A DNA stretch of 64,000 bases from Saccharomycopsis phalli. Lineage: Eukaryota; Ascomycota; Saccharomycetes; Ascoideales; Saccharomycopsidaceae. This document shows positions 38,901 to 50,347 of the stretch, in pieces (the first letter of the stretch is position 1; the number at the start of each line of letters is the position of its first letter). The position numbers were made by a program, and so were the translations under genes. A model generated the notes under the pieces. The model searched no databases, was not told the DNA's origin, and was given only the letters and a program-made list of their open reading frames with translations. Where the stretch lies: NCBI GenBank assembly GCA_020342235.1, contig CP073216.1:434001-498000 (forward strand), given 5' to 3'.

Positions 38901-39113
38901 AGTATGGCTATTTGCAATTCTTCTTCGCAATGTGTCAATTTTATTCTGCACTACTGTTAGCTGCTTGCGCACCTTCTCAAGTCTCTTATTATCCAACTCA
39001 TTCTCATTAGCAGCAATTGTCTGGTTGAGTTTGGTTCCCAAGTCCTTCTCTAGCTTTTCCTGCTCCACAAAGCTGACACCCAATAACCCGAGCTTGTCAG
39101 TAGGCTCATCCAT
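35997..39113 (-). CDS. RAD26: Rad26/CSB Snf2-family ATPase for transcription-coupled repair
   Basis: 1038 residues. Rad26 binds RNA polymerase II stalled at lesions and starts transcription-coupled nucleotide excision repair. The N-terminal third is coiled coil and an acidic stretch (about 165-190). The Snf2 core has motif I DEMGLGKT (282-289), DEGH (420-423), SGTPIQNNL (448-456) and the second lobe with [20 protein letters not shown] and [20 protein letters not shown]. The C-terminus has a basic linker and a winged-helix-like end ([20 protein letters not shown], ending [10 protein letters not shown]). The ATG at 39113 gives [14 protein letters not shown], a Rad26-type start. No breaks were seen. 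Confidence 0.94.
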   Translation of the reverse strand: [1038 protein letters not shown]

Positions 39114-39247
39114 ACTTTTGAACTATCGTCAGGCGTACAAGAAAGAGTCTTTTTTCAAGCAGAGTGCATCTTGCATCATAATGCATATACTGTTTATTTA
39201 CATCTTGATTGTTTATTTTTATCGCCATAAACTCAACAACACTCAAC

Positions 39248-41737
39248 ATGGCCGATTTAAATGCTGGATTTTATAATTCAGACTCCAACTCAGAATCCAT
39301 TAGATCGTTAAATGATAACAATGTTGCCTTTGAGAAGTTTCAGTATAAACGTCGAAGGGTAAAGAGACGCCTGGATCAACACCTTCAGCAATCACAGAGC
39401 CTTGACACCAGTTTAGACTCAATAAAAACAACATGGAAACAACTAGAGACCGTGTTTAATGAAATAGGATACACAGAGGAAGAAAAGCTTACCAAGAATA
39501 AGGAATTGGTTGCTGACATTCAAAGACAACTATCAGAGGTCCTCAGTCTGGCACAAGCAGAAAGGCTACTGTTGAAGAAGCAATGCTCGGCATTGCAGCG
39601 AAACATATTTAAGATGCTAAGAGTGTTCTCCAAAAATGGTTTCACACCTAGCACAAGGCGCAGTTCTGATGACGATTCTGTCACCGAAGAAACCTACACA
39701 GAGATAAATCAAATATTCACCAATGAGGAAGAATTCAATAACATAATGAGTACAATTCCCGATGAATATGTGCAAAATTATATATTGGGGACAATATCGA
39801 CCCCGTATTCCCAGGTATTGGTGCGTTTGATCGACATTGCTAAGTTGCTCTCAAAGGAATACATTGTGAGAATCTTAAAATTTCTTAAAACAGTGCTACT
39901 CTTAAAGGAGCTGGCAGAAGAGATTGACTATTATCTGGATGAGGATTCTGCTGCCTTCTTGAGCTCGTTACCCACAATCGACCAGTGCAAAATCTGTATC
40001 CAAGAATTGGAGAAAGTGTCGCTTGACAATTCCAATATCGACACCATATACAAAGTGGCATTGAATTTATTGAAGGGAGATAATTTTAACAATTTGTCTA
40101 AAACATACCACCGAAAAATTCAGCTCCAAATTGGACTTATAGAGACAGAAAAGAGCAAGAAACTCGAATTGGCAGTCGATCAGGCAAACATGATTATTAA
40201 CTTGTGGACTCTTTTGTTTGATTATCTTGAAGGGGATGATGTCTCAAATAATGCTGCTATTGACGAGCGTATAATCAAATGTGCGGAAGGGGAAGCTTCA
40301 TATTTGGGGTTAACAAGTAAATCCACAGACTATCTCCAAAACACGCTAGATGACTTAAACAAGTTAAAGAATGAAAGGGAAGAATTGTGGAATCAATTGC
40401 TAGACGAATGTGATGACTTATTTGTCAGATTAAAGAAACCACAGTACGAGATTGAGGCCTTTTGTAAAAAATATAGTGAGCATTCCCTTAGCCAACATAA
40501 GATCGACCAGCTAAAGCAAGAAAGAGAAAAGTTGCAGAATGAAAAGAAGCTTTACATGAAGGATATTATAAACTTTGTGAAACTTGACCTAGAGAAACTC
40601 TGGAAGAAGTTGTATTATTCTGATAAGCACAAATACGATTGCAGTGCCTATTGGACAGAATCATATGATGATAGTACTTTGGAAACCCTCGAAGGGCATC
40701 TTAAAGAGCTACAGGCTTTACAAGACAAGTACACTGCTATGTTTGACCTAGTCAGTCAGTTCAATCAATTATTGATCGATAAAACGGAATTAGAAAATGC
40801 TTCCAAAAACCCATCTCGGCTTTTAGCAAAGAATTCCGGAATACAATTACTCAAGGAAGAGAAACTAAGACGCAATATTAAGCGGAGATTGCCCAAAGTC
40901 TGCGGTACGTTGGCGGACTTGTTGTCAGAATATGATAGGGACACGTTGACGGTGGAAAAATCGGATGAGTATCGTGAACTTCTTGAATCTGTTAATCGTG
41001 AAAAGGAGATGTTGGACCATAGAAGACTTTCGCCAACGAAAACCTCTCCTGACAAGAAAAGTTCAATATCTCCAACAAAAAATATCTCTCCACTAAAGCC
41101 ATTTGAGAGAATATCCCCCTTGAAGAGTTCACGAAAGATTTCTCCATTGAAGAACTCGCAAAGAATTTCTCCATCCAAAGGTATGGGAAGAATACCACAA
41201 ACGAACGTATTTTCGTCAAGGAAACCTTTGAAGAAATTATCACCGACAAAAGGTGGAAAGTTTGGTATTAGGAAAGTTCAAAGTGCAGTGAAGAAGTCAG
41301 CAAATGCCCCAGGCAGTATACCGGTCACATCATTTTCAGCGTCACGAAATAGAATATACAAGGACTTCTTTAAAAATAACGAGACATCTCCAACGGAGAG
41401 AAAGCAGCCAAAGAGAAATATCCAGGAATTGGTGGTGCCTAAATTGAAATTTAGCGAAATTCCAAAATTTGTCTACAAGGCAAAGTCGCCAAAACGGACA
41501 AGTGATGAGTCAAACAAGGAGAATAATTCATATAGTGAAGGGAACATCCTGGTATTAGAGCTGGAAAAATTACACCCTATCAGCTACAAGGATTTGGAGA
41601 AGATGAGATCACGAAAGAAGCCTTCAGATCCATTAAAGGCACTCAGAGAGAGCAATATTTTTAACGATTCAATGGGTGAAGACACAATGTACAGAAATTG
41701 GAGAGATGAACGATTAAGGGAGCTCAAAGAACCATAG
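39248..41737 (+). CDS. ASE1: Ase1/PRC1/MAP65 spindle midzone microtubule bundler
   Basis: 829 residues. Ase1 crosslinks antiparallel microtubules in the anaphase midzone. The N-terminal dimerisation rod and central spectrin-like domain are long helices (residues ~25-520), with the family-type IKTTWKQLETVFNEIGYTEE, MIINLWTLLFDYLEGDD and EREELWNQLLDECDDLFVRL segments. The C-terminal tail (from ~590) is basic and disordered, and carries eight (S/T)-P-x-K sites within 80 residues, several as the repeat I-S-P-L-K, fitting Cdk1/Cdc14 control. The ATG at 39248 gives M-A-D-L-N-A-G-F; the upstream open frame lacks an ATG. It is convergent with SGT1 (36 bp), the same arrangement as YOR058C-YOR057W. Confidence 0.88.
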   Translation: MADLNAGFYNSDSNSESIRSLNDNNVAFEKFQYKRRRVKRRLDQHLQQSQSLDTSLDSIKTTWKQLETVFNEIGYTEEEKLTKNKELVADIQRQLSEVLSLAQAERLLLKKQCSALQRNIFKMLRVFSKNGFTPSTRRSSDDDSVTEETYTEINQIFTNEEEFNNIMSTIPDEYVQNYILGTISTPYSQVLVRLIDIAKLLSKEYIVRILKFLKTVLLLKELAEEIDYYLDEDSAAFLSSLPTIDQCKICIQELEKVSLDNSNIDTIYKVALNLLKGDNFNNLSKTYHRKIQLQIGLIETEKSKKLELAVDQANMIINLWTLLFDYLEGDDVSNNAAIDERIIKCAEGEASYLGLTSKSTDYLQNTLDDLNKLKNEREELWNQLLDECDDLFVRLKKPQYEIEAFCKKYSEHSLSQHKIDQLKQEREKLQNEKKLYMKDIINFVKLDLEKLWKKLYYSDKHKYDCSAYWTESYDDSTLETLEGHLKELQALQDKYTAMFDLVSQFNQLLIDKTELENASKNPSRLLAKNSGIQLLKEEKLRRNIKRRLPKVCGTLADLLSEYDRDTLTVEKSDEYRELLESVNREKEMLDHRRLSPTKTSPDKKSSISPTKNISPLKPFERISPLKSSRKISPLKNSQRISPSKGMGRIPQTNVFSSRKPLKKLSPTKGGKFGIRKVQSAVKKSANAPGSIPVTSFSASRNRIYKDFFKNNETSPTERKQPKRNIQELVVPKLKFSEIPKFVYKAKSPKRTSDESNKENNSYSEGNILVLELEKLHPISYKDLEKMRSRKKPSDPLKALRESNIFNDSMGEDTMYRNWRDERLRELKEP

Positions 41738-41773
41738 ACTAAGCAAATTGAATATAATATTAGCGAACTATTC

Positions 41774-42976
41774 TTACTGTCCCCATTGTTTGACTTCCAT
41801 ACCAGAAGGAGGATCTATTTCATACTTCTTTTTACTAACTTCTTCCCAGTTAGTACTCAAAGCTGTGCCACCACTTTCAACATAAGACTTTTTCATTGCA
41901 CGTCTGACGTCTGGATCTGCGTTTTTATATATCTGTTGGAATAATTCCATCTCTCCTCCGTCATTTTCTTCATCACCTTCTTCACCCTTTAACTCTTCGT
42001 CGATTTTACTCCAGTCGATATGTTTTTGTGATGATGAGGGGTAGGAATGAGCAGGCATTTCTTTTTCAATCTGTTCATCAGAAGCAACAAGTGATTTCCA
42101 GTACATAGGCTTAGTTTTAACCAAAATCAATTCAAGTTTACTTCCAAACAAAGTGTAGCTTGATTCCTTGGTATTAATTTCTCCTGCCAAGTTTTCCAAC
42201 TCATAAATGTAGTCACTTCCAGTTGCAGTTTTGAATTCAAACTCCACGGATCTAGGGAGAAAAGATATCTTGAACGTGTCTTTTGGAATATTTTTGATAT
42301 AAATGGCGACAGTAGCAGTTTCGGATGATTCAAAGAATTCTCGGCGAACACCTTTTGGAGCTGGATACTCAACAGGCTTTGGTGGTGAATGAGTAGTGCT
42401 AGTCGATTTCAATTCTTGAACCTTTGGCTCTATAGCGTTTTTCTTATTCAATTCTTCGCTACCCAGCGTTTTAGATTCGATCTTGGCTTCTGATTCCTTT
42501 GGAAAGAGTTTACCACTCTCCTTGCGCAACTCTTCTTCAGTAATTGAACTGGTCTCTCCCAAAACGAGATCCAACAAAACCATGTCAAGTTGACCCGCGT
42601 CGTGGAGCTTTTTAATTAATTTGATGACCCATACCTTTGCGAGATTTTGATCTTCGTAGTGATTCTGTTGTGCCAACTTAAAGTACTTGAATGACAGAGG
42701 ATAGTTTTTTTTTAAGTTGAACAAAACCCCTAATCTGTAATATACAATTCCAATATTTTCTTTCTTTTGCCTTTCATTTCCCACCTCAAGGGCTTTGAGT
42801 AAGTCGAAGTAGATGGCTCGATCAAACTGTTTGAGTTTCTGATGAGATACGGACCGCTCAATCAAAGCGGCAAAGTGAGACGGATTGCTTCTAAGGATGT
42901 CGTCTAATAATTTGAGAGCCTTTTCTGGTTCCTTATCTTTATTTAAGCGTTTTGCGGTTTCCAACGAGTCAGGCAT
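41774..42976 (-). CDS. SGT1: Sgt1 co-chaperone (TPR-CS-SGS)
   Basis: 400 residues with the three Sgt1 modules in order: N-terminal TPR repeats (1-120, with LKLLDDILRSNPSHFAALIE), a CS domain (about 210-300, FESSETATVAIYIKNI to LEL-I-L-V-K) and a C-terminal SGS domain (DWSKIDEEL, then FQQIYKNADPDVRRAMKKSY and ES-G-G-T-A-L-S-T-N-W). Sgt1 bridges Hsp90 to Skp1 and is needed for kinetochore and SCF assembly. The ATG is at 42976. It is divergent from NOB1 with 101 bp between ATGs, as in S. cerevisiae (YOR057W-YOR056C). Confidence 0.95.
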   Translation of the reverse strand: MPDSLETAKRLNKDKEPEKALKLLDDILRSNPSHFAALIERSVSHQKLKQFDRAIYFDLLKALEVGNERQKKENIGIVYYRLGVLFNLKKNYPLSFKYFKLAQQNHYEDQNLAKVWVIKLIKKLHDAGQLDMVLLDLVLGETSSITEEELRKESGKLFPKESEAKIESKTLGSEELNKKNAIEPKVQELKSTSTTHSPPKPVEYPAPKGVRREFFESSETATVAIYIKNIPKDTFKISFLPRSVEFEFKTATGSDYIYELENLAGEINTKESSYTLFGSKLELILVKTKPMYWKSLVASDEQIEKEMPAHSYPSSSQKHIDWSKIDEELKGEEGDEENDGGEMELFQQIYKNADPDVRRAMKKSYVESGGTALSTNWEEVSKKKYEIDPPSGMEVKQWGQ

Positions 42977-43024
42977 CTTTGGTCAAGGTATAAAGTTCAT
43001 TGGATGGAACACAAGTCAGAAGTG

Positions 43025-43055
43025 CACGTGATACCGAGCCCATCGCCAAAATTTT
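43025..43055. promoter_or_regulatory. CACGTG, PAC-like and RRPE-like motifs in the SGT1-NOB1 promoter
   Basis: CACGTG lies at 43025-43030. On the minus strand GCGATGGGC (around 43038-43046) is one base from the PAC core GCGATGAG, and an AAAATTTT (RRPE-like) tract follows at about 43048-43055. PAC and RRPE control ribosome-biogenesis genes in yeasts, which suits NOB1. Matches are by eye and imperfect. Confidence 0.45.
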
Positions 43056-43077
43056 TTTTTTCTTTACAAGATCAGAA

Positions 43078-44511
43078 ATGACTGAAACAAAGCCTCCATT
43101 GGAGGCATTAGTTCTTGATGCGCATCCTTTGATTACTCAACATGTTAGCACCATATCGACTTTTGCGTCTTCCTTTTATGTGTCGCCGTCTGTTTTCAAG
43201 GAAATTAAGGATGAGAATGCTAGAAGAAACTTGGAGTTGTGGAAAGATACTTTGAAGATTAGACATCCAAAGCCGGAGTATGTGAAAAAAGTTAGCGATT
43301 TTGCGAAGCTTACGGGTGATTTCAGTGTCTTGAGTGCTAATGATATACATATCATTGCATTAACTTATGAATTGGAAGTAGAATTGAATGGCACTGGGGA
43401 CCATCTAAGGAGCTATCCGGGAGAGAAGAAGGCACAGAAGGAGGTGAAGGAAGAGCCCAAGGCCGAGGATAAGGAGGAGTGGCAGGTTCCTAAGAAGAAG
43501 GGAAGAAGAAGGGGTGGAAAGAAACAACGTGCCAAGAGAGAAGCCTTGGAAAGCGAAGCTGCGGAACAGGAGGAGAAAGAGGTAGGTCAAAAGGAGAAAG
43601 AGGTAGACCAGGAAGAGAAAGAGGTAGACCAGGAAGAGAAAGAGGTGGACCAGGAAGAAAAAGAAGTAGGCCAGAAGGAAGAAAAAGAGTTGGAAATTGC
43701 ACAAGAAAATGAAGCACGGAATATATCACCGGTCAGAGGTTCTGAACAGACTGGTGAGTCTGTATTGCAAGAAGTGGAGCAGCCTGAAAATGAGCAGCCT
43801 GAAGGAGATGCTGATGATGAGGGAGACTGGATCACAGCCGACAATTTGATGGACACAATCAAAAAAGACAACAGTGAGCAAGTCAAAGAGTCAAAGATCG
43901 AAGCCAAGGTCGCACTTTCATCGCAAGATTTTGCAGTGCAAAATGTGGCGATCCAAATTGGATTGAAGCTCATGAACATCAGCACTGGGCTCCAGATCAA
44001 GAGAATACGTAACTACATGTTGCGGTGCCACGCGTGCTTCAGACTCCAGCCGTTGGACGGATCGAAACATTTCTGTGCCTACTGTGGAGGAGAGACGTTG
44101 CTACGGTGTTCTGTTGTGGTTGATAGCAAGACGGGAGAAATGAAGCCAATTTTGAAGAAGAACTTTGAGTGGCATACGCGAGGAAACAAGTACAGTTTAC
44201 CATCACCATTGTCTAAAAACACGCAAAAGAAATTGGGCAAGGGAGGTTTCCAGCACAACAAGGAGTCGAGAAACTATGCGGCGCACAACAACGTTCCTAT
44301 ATTAAGAGAGGACCAGAAGGAGTATGCCAAGGCGATTAAGAACGACGAATGGGCCCAGAGACAGAATGAGAAGTTCTTGGAGAACTGGATTGGCGGAGGA
44401 AGTGCCGACAATTTTTACACGCCGTTTGCCAATGGAGTGAATTCAAATAGATATCATAGTGGAGTCAAGGTAGGAGCTGGGCGACACGTGAATGCATCCA
44501 AGAGAAAATAA
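43078..44511 (+). CDS. NOB1: Nob1 PIN endonuclease (20S to 18S rRNA D-site cleavage)
   Basis: 477 residues. Nob1 makes the last cut that matures 18S rRNA in cytoplasmic pre-40S particles. An N-terminal PIN domain has acidic residues at Asp14 (LVLDAHPLI) and in LSANDIHIIALTYELEV. A zinc ribbon lies at about 316-340 (RCHACFRLQP then FCAYCGG), and the conserved GNKYSLPSPLSKNTQKKLGK and NNVPILREDQKEYAKA segments follow. Between the domains lies a highly charged linker with five 7-residue repeats (E-K-E-V-D-Q-E). The ATG at 43078 is the first in frame. It is convergent with RIB5, with 23 bp between stops. Confidence 0.93.
   Translation: MTETKPPLEALVLDAHPLITQHVSTISTFASSFYVSPSVFKEIKDENARRNLELWKDTLKIRHPKPEYVKKVSDFAKLTGDFSVLSANDIHIIALTYELEVELNGTGDHLRSYPGEKKAQKEVKEEPKAEDKEEWQVPKKKGRRRGGKKQRAKREALESEAAEQEEKEVGQKEKEVDQEEKEVDQEEKEVDQEEKEVGQKEEKELEIAQENEARNISPVRGSEQTGESVLQEVEQPENEQPEGDADDEGDWITADNLMDTIKKDNSEQVKESKIEAKVALSSQDFAVQNVAIQIGLKLMNISTGLQIKRIRNYMLRCHACFRLQPLDGSKHFCAYCGGETLLRCSVVVDSKTGEMKPILKKNFEWHTRGNKYSLPSPLSKNTQKKLGKGGFQHNKESRNYAAHNNVPILREDQKEYAKAIKNDEWAQRQNEKFLENWIGGGSADNFYTPFANGVNSNRYHSGVKVGAGRHVNASKRK
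43573..43677 (+). repeat. 21-bp coding minisatellite in NOB1
   Basis: Five abutting 21-bp units (43573, 43594, 43615, 43636, 43657) of the type GAGAAAGAGGTAGACCAGGA plus A, coding E-K-E-V-D-Q-E (residues 166-200). Units 2 and 3 are identical at the DNA level, so the expansion is recent. Confidence 0.92.
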
Positions 44512-44534
44512 AATGTCTATTGATGAGTATGTAG

Positions 44535-45262
44535 TTACTTTGTAATTTGCGACAATTTAGACTCGACAATCTGGCTTATTAGTTTCACCAATGGAGACTC
44601 TGGATTGAACATCTGGCCCCGTAGTTGGATATCGACCTGCTGCTCAATGACCTTGGCATTGACGTCAACCTCAATGTTGACTGTGTCACCAATATCCTTC
44701 TTTGGCAAAACCACACGGGTCTGTGTGTAGGCCACCATCATAATACTAAAAGTGGAGTGGGCATGGTCCACGGAAATTACCGTCAAACTCGTACCGTCAA
44801 TACAGATAAACCCCTTCTCAACGACATATTTGAGATACTCGGGCAGCAATTTGAAAGTAAATATGAGCGAGGAGTCAGTGTCTGCAACTTTTGAGATGAT
44901 CTCGGCGGTCGAATCGACATGTCCTTGGACATAATGACCGCCAAATCTCACATCACTGGCCATTGCCCTTTCCAAATTGACGGACGACCCAGACTTTAAG
45001 TGGCCAAGATTGGTTCTTCTAAGCGTCTCAGCGCTCACACCAACTTTGAATTTCTCAGAATCAAACTCCGTCACCGTTAAGCATGTTCCATTCACCGAAA
45101 TGGAGTCGCCCAAGTGGCAGTCTGACAAGATTGGTGGTGCATTGATGACAATATCGGTGTTTGAAGGAGTACATTCCACGGAAACCACGGCTATATGTTA
45201 GAAAATAACGGGATGGTTTAATAAAGCGTACTTCCAATATGTTCTACTATGCCAGTGAACAT
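44535..45262 (-). CDS. RIB5: Riboflavin synthase, spliced
   Basis: 228 residues, catalysing dismutation of two 6,7-dimethyl-8-ribityllumazine molecules to riboflavin. Exon 1 is 45262-45232 and exon 2 is 45190-44535. The 41-bp intron has GTACGC, a TTCTAAC branch point and ACATATAG. Joining gives MFTGIVEHIGTVVSVE, matching the invariant MFTGIVE start of the enzyme; exon 2 alone has no proper start. Two lumazine-binding repeats follow, each with its motif (GDSISVNGTCLTV and EKGFICIDGTSLTV), plus GGHYVQGHVD in the first. This is the shortest intron in the window. Confidence 0.95.
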
Positions 45263-45462
45263 TGTGTAGAAATGATACAATTATCCGACGCTGATTTGTT
45301 TGGCATTTGTCATAATTAATAATACATGCACCAGCATAATGGGTGCAGGTTATAATGAGGAATAATAACCAGCCCATAGTCAGCAGATATTGTCTAATTA
45401 TCGGGGTCTTTACAGACCATACAAGCGTTGAGTCTACAATAATGAGGTGGCATACCATATAC

Positions 45463-48003
<2,541 letters not shown>

Positions 48004-48071
48004 CTAAGTCCCCAATATCTTTTGGTTATGACTGATTTTTTATGCGGCTCGCGCATTAAATCGCCCCGCGT

Positions 48072-48077
48072 CACGTG
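48072..48077. promoter_or_regulatory. CACGTG site upstream of ARG5,6
   Basis: GTCACGTGTG, 96 bp before the ARG5,6 ATG; a half-match to a Gcn4-type site (ATGACTGA) lies near 48027. Motif matches only. Confidence 0.4.
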
Positions 48078-48139
48078 TGGCACTACAAGATTATATTCTT
48101 CATAAATATACATAGACAAAACACGTAATCGACATAGAT

Positions 48140-50260
48140 TTAGTACCAGGAGTTGTTGGACTGTCTGGAGTAGTCGCCTGGGTAGCCGTTATATGCGCCA
48201 TATGGCACCTGTTGCTGATGCCCGTAATATGGCTGCTGCTGGTTCGGTCCTTGAGACTGATTCCCGGCAGAGGCTCCTGATCCAGATGACGCGCCTGTAG
48301 AACTCGACTGGTCAACTTGCTGGTTGCCAATGTCTGGCTGGCTCTGTTGCTGACCTTGCTGCTGACCTTGTTGCTGATAGTACTGATTGTACTTGTTATT
48401 TGGTTGCGGCTGGTTAGGGAAGTGGCCGAACCCTGGCTGTGGCTGCTGGTTGTAGTACTGAGGATACTGATAGTAGTAGTAAGGAACATTGAAGAATGGC
48501 TGGTTCCCGGCATATCCTGGAGCACCAGGTGTACCTGCAGAACCGGCTGGCTGGCTGTTTGGCAAAATCGAACCGTTTGGCGGCACAGCCTGCTCATTGG
48601 AGTTGACTTGACCCACGCCCTGGCCAGGTGGTGTACCATATTGCTGTTGGCTTTGAGATTGGCTTGACTGGTCAAAGCTAGCTCCTCCACTGGATCTCAA
48701 CGCAGCATTGTTGCTCACCAAAGGAGAGTTTTGCTGGAAATTGTTGTTGAAGCTAGATCTATCGTAGGAATACTCGGCACCACCTGGGTAGCTGTAGTTT
48801 GGCGCATGCGCCTGGTACCCAGAATAGTAGTCGTACTTCTGCTGCTGACCTGGCTGCTGCTGGATTTGTTGTGGCTGTTGTTGATATTGAGCATGTTGGT
48901 TTGGATAATACTGCTGTTGCTGCTGTCTCTGCTGGTACTGTTGCTGAGTTTGCTGTTGATGTTGGGTTTGCTGCTCTTGGTTTTGAGGATACAACTGGTT
49001 GTATTGCTGTTGCTGTCTCTGGTACTGTTGCTGACTTTGCTGAGGCGTCTTTTGCTCCTCCTCTTCTTGCTGGGCAGCTGGGGCTTGCTCCTCCAAGGCC
49101 AAAGAGCCAAACGAAATGCCAATCGATCCAATGTTAGATGCAGACGTTGGCAACACCACTGGGGTCTCTTGGTTCAATCTTCTTGGAAATCTCACACGGT
49201 CGTTAATCTGGACAGACTGCTGTTGTGCTGGCAAAGTGTCGATTTCAGCCACGTTCTCAACAGGAACCTCGGCAACTTCCTCGGTCACTGGTACCTTCTC
49301 AGGAATCAATTGGTCAATGGTAATATTCTCAGAGCTAATAACCTCCGCTGGTGGTTGCTCCACCACTAGTTCCGGCTCTTGCTGGCTCTCCTCCACCACG
49401 TGTTCTTCTTCTGGCACTGGCTGAGGTTCCTCCACCTTCTGCTGTTGCTGCTTCTCCTCCTTCTCAGGTTCCTCTACCGGAATAACCTTGCTTGGCTTAG
49501 GTGCAATTATCGACGCCCAGGTCTTCTTGGCAGGCGCCGCCTGTCCACTCTCCTCTCGCTTTACTTCGGGCTTTGTCTCCTCCCGCTTTCCCTTTGCATG
49601 CTTGGATACCTTCGGTAGTTGTTCTGGTTCTGGCTCTGGCTCCAATTCAGTCTGGTCTTCAATGCTTTCCTCGTGATGCTTTGGCTTCTCTTCTTGCTTT
49701 GCCACCTTGCTTGATAATGCCGAGGCCCACGACGACTTTCCGCTGGATACAGCTATAGGTGTGGAATTATTTTCACTGAATGAAGCTGCCCCTGTGGCAG
49801 CGACTGCTGGTGGCTTAGCCCGTGGCTTCTTAGTGCTCTTTGGTTTGCTCTTATCAGCGACTTTCTTGTCTTTCCCGCCGCGTGGCAATATTGTGGACTC
49901 ATTATTATTACTGTGCTTCGACAATGACTTGGCCGTCACAGGTTCAAACTCGTCTTTGTGCTTCTTGGTGGTTGAAGGCTTCTTAACCTCGTCCCATTTG
50001 GTGAGCGACCCTTCAACAATCTTCAAAGCCACCGCTTCAACATCAAACAGATTGTCTTGTAAGGCATCTAACAAATCGTCCTTGCCCCAATCTGGAAATA
50101 GCTCCGTCAAGCCAGTTAGCTTGCCTTGGGTCTCACTGTCCAACTTGCTACTGTGTGTATTGAATTTTCGGGTGTGGTTTCTAAATCCTGTTCGCTTAGA
50201 CTTGCCCTGTCTATGTTGTGTAGATGATGACGTTGCCGTCGTTGTAGTAGGTTCCGTCAT
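48140..50260 (-). CDS. DEF1: Def1: RNA polymerase II degradation factor, CUE and Gln-rich
   Basis: 706 residues. Def1 promotes ubiquitylation and degradation of stalled RNA polymerase II and interacts with Rad26. The N-terminus has a basic segment and a CUE domain (about 45-90, LTGLTELFPDWGKDDLLDAL and FDVEAVALKIVEG). The middle is Lys/Glu/Pro-rich. From about residue 395 the protein is dominated by Gln, Tyr, Asn and Gly (prion-like), as in yeast Def1, where this part controls cytoplasmic retention and processing. RAD26 lies in the same window, about 9 kb away. The ATG is at 50260. Confidence 0.88.
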   Translation of the reverse strand: MTEPTTTTATSSSTQHRQGKSKRTGFRNHTRKFNTHSSKLDSETQGKLTGLTELFPDWGKDDLLDALQDNLFDVEAVALKIVEGSLTKWDEVKKPSTTKKHKDEFEPVTAKSLSKHSNNNESTILPRGGKDKKVADKSKPKSTKKPRAKPPAVAATGAASFSENNSTPIAVSSGKSSWASALSSKVAKQEEKPKHHEESIEDQTELEPEPEPEQLPKVSKHAKGKREETKPEVKREESGQAAPAKKTWASIIAPKPSKVIPVEEPEKEEKQQQQKVEEPQPVPEEEHVVEESQQEPELVVEQPPAEVISSENITIDQLIPEKVPVTEEVAEVPVENVAEIDTLPAQQQSVQINDRVRFPRRLNQETPVVLPTSASNIGSIGISFGSLALEEQAPAAQQEEEEQKTPQQSQQQYQRQQQQYNQLYPQNQEQQTQHQQQTQQQYQQRQQQQQYYPNQHAQYQQQPQQIQQQPGQQQKYDYYSGYQAHAPNYSYPGGAEYSYDRSSFNNNFQQNSPLVSNNAALRSSGGASFDQSSQSQSQQQYGTPPGQGVGQVNSNEQAVPPNGSILPNSQPAGSAGTPGAPGYAGNQPFFNVPYYYYQYPQYYNQQPQPGFGHFPNQPQPNNKYNQYYQQQGQQQGQQQSQPDIGNQQVDQSSSTGASSGSGASAGNQSQGPNQQQPYYGHQQQVPYGAYNGYPGDYSRQSNNSWY

Positions 50261-50347
50261 ATTAGTTACGAGTTATTGTCAATTCGTAGTGAATGTATAT
50301 GTGGCTGACAAAAAAATTGGCAATTTGGACGATTTGTCGGGTATCTT

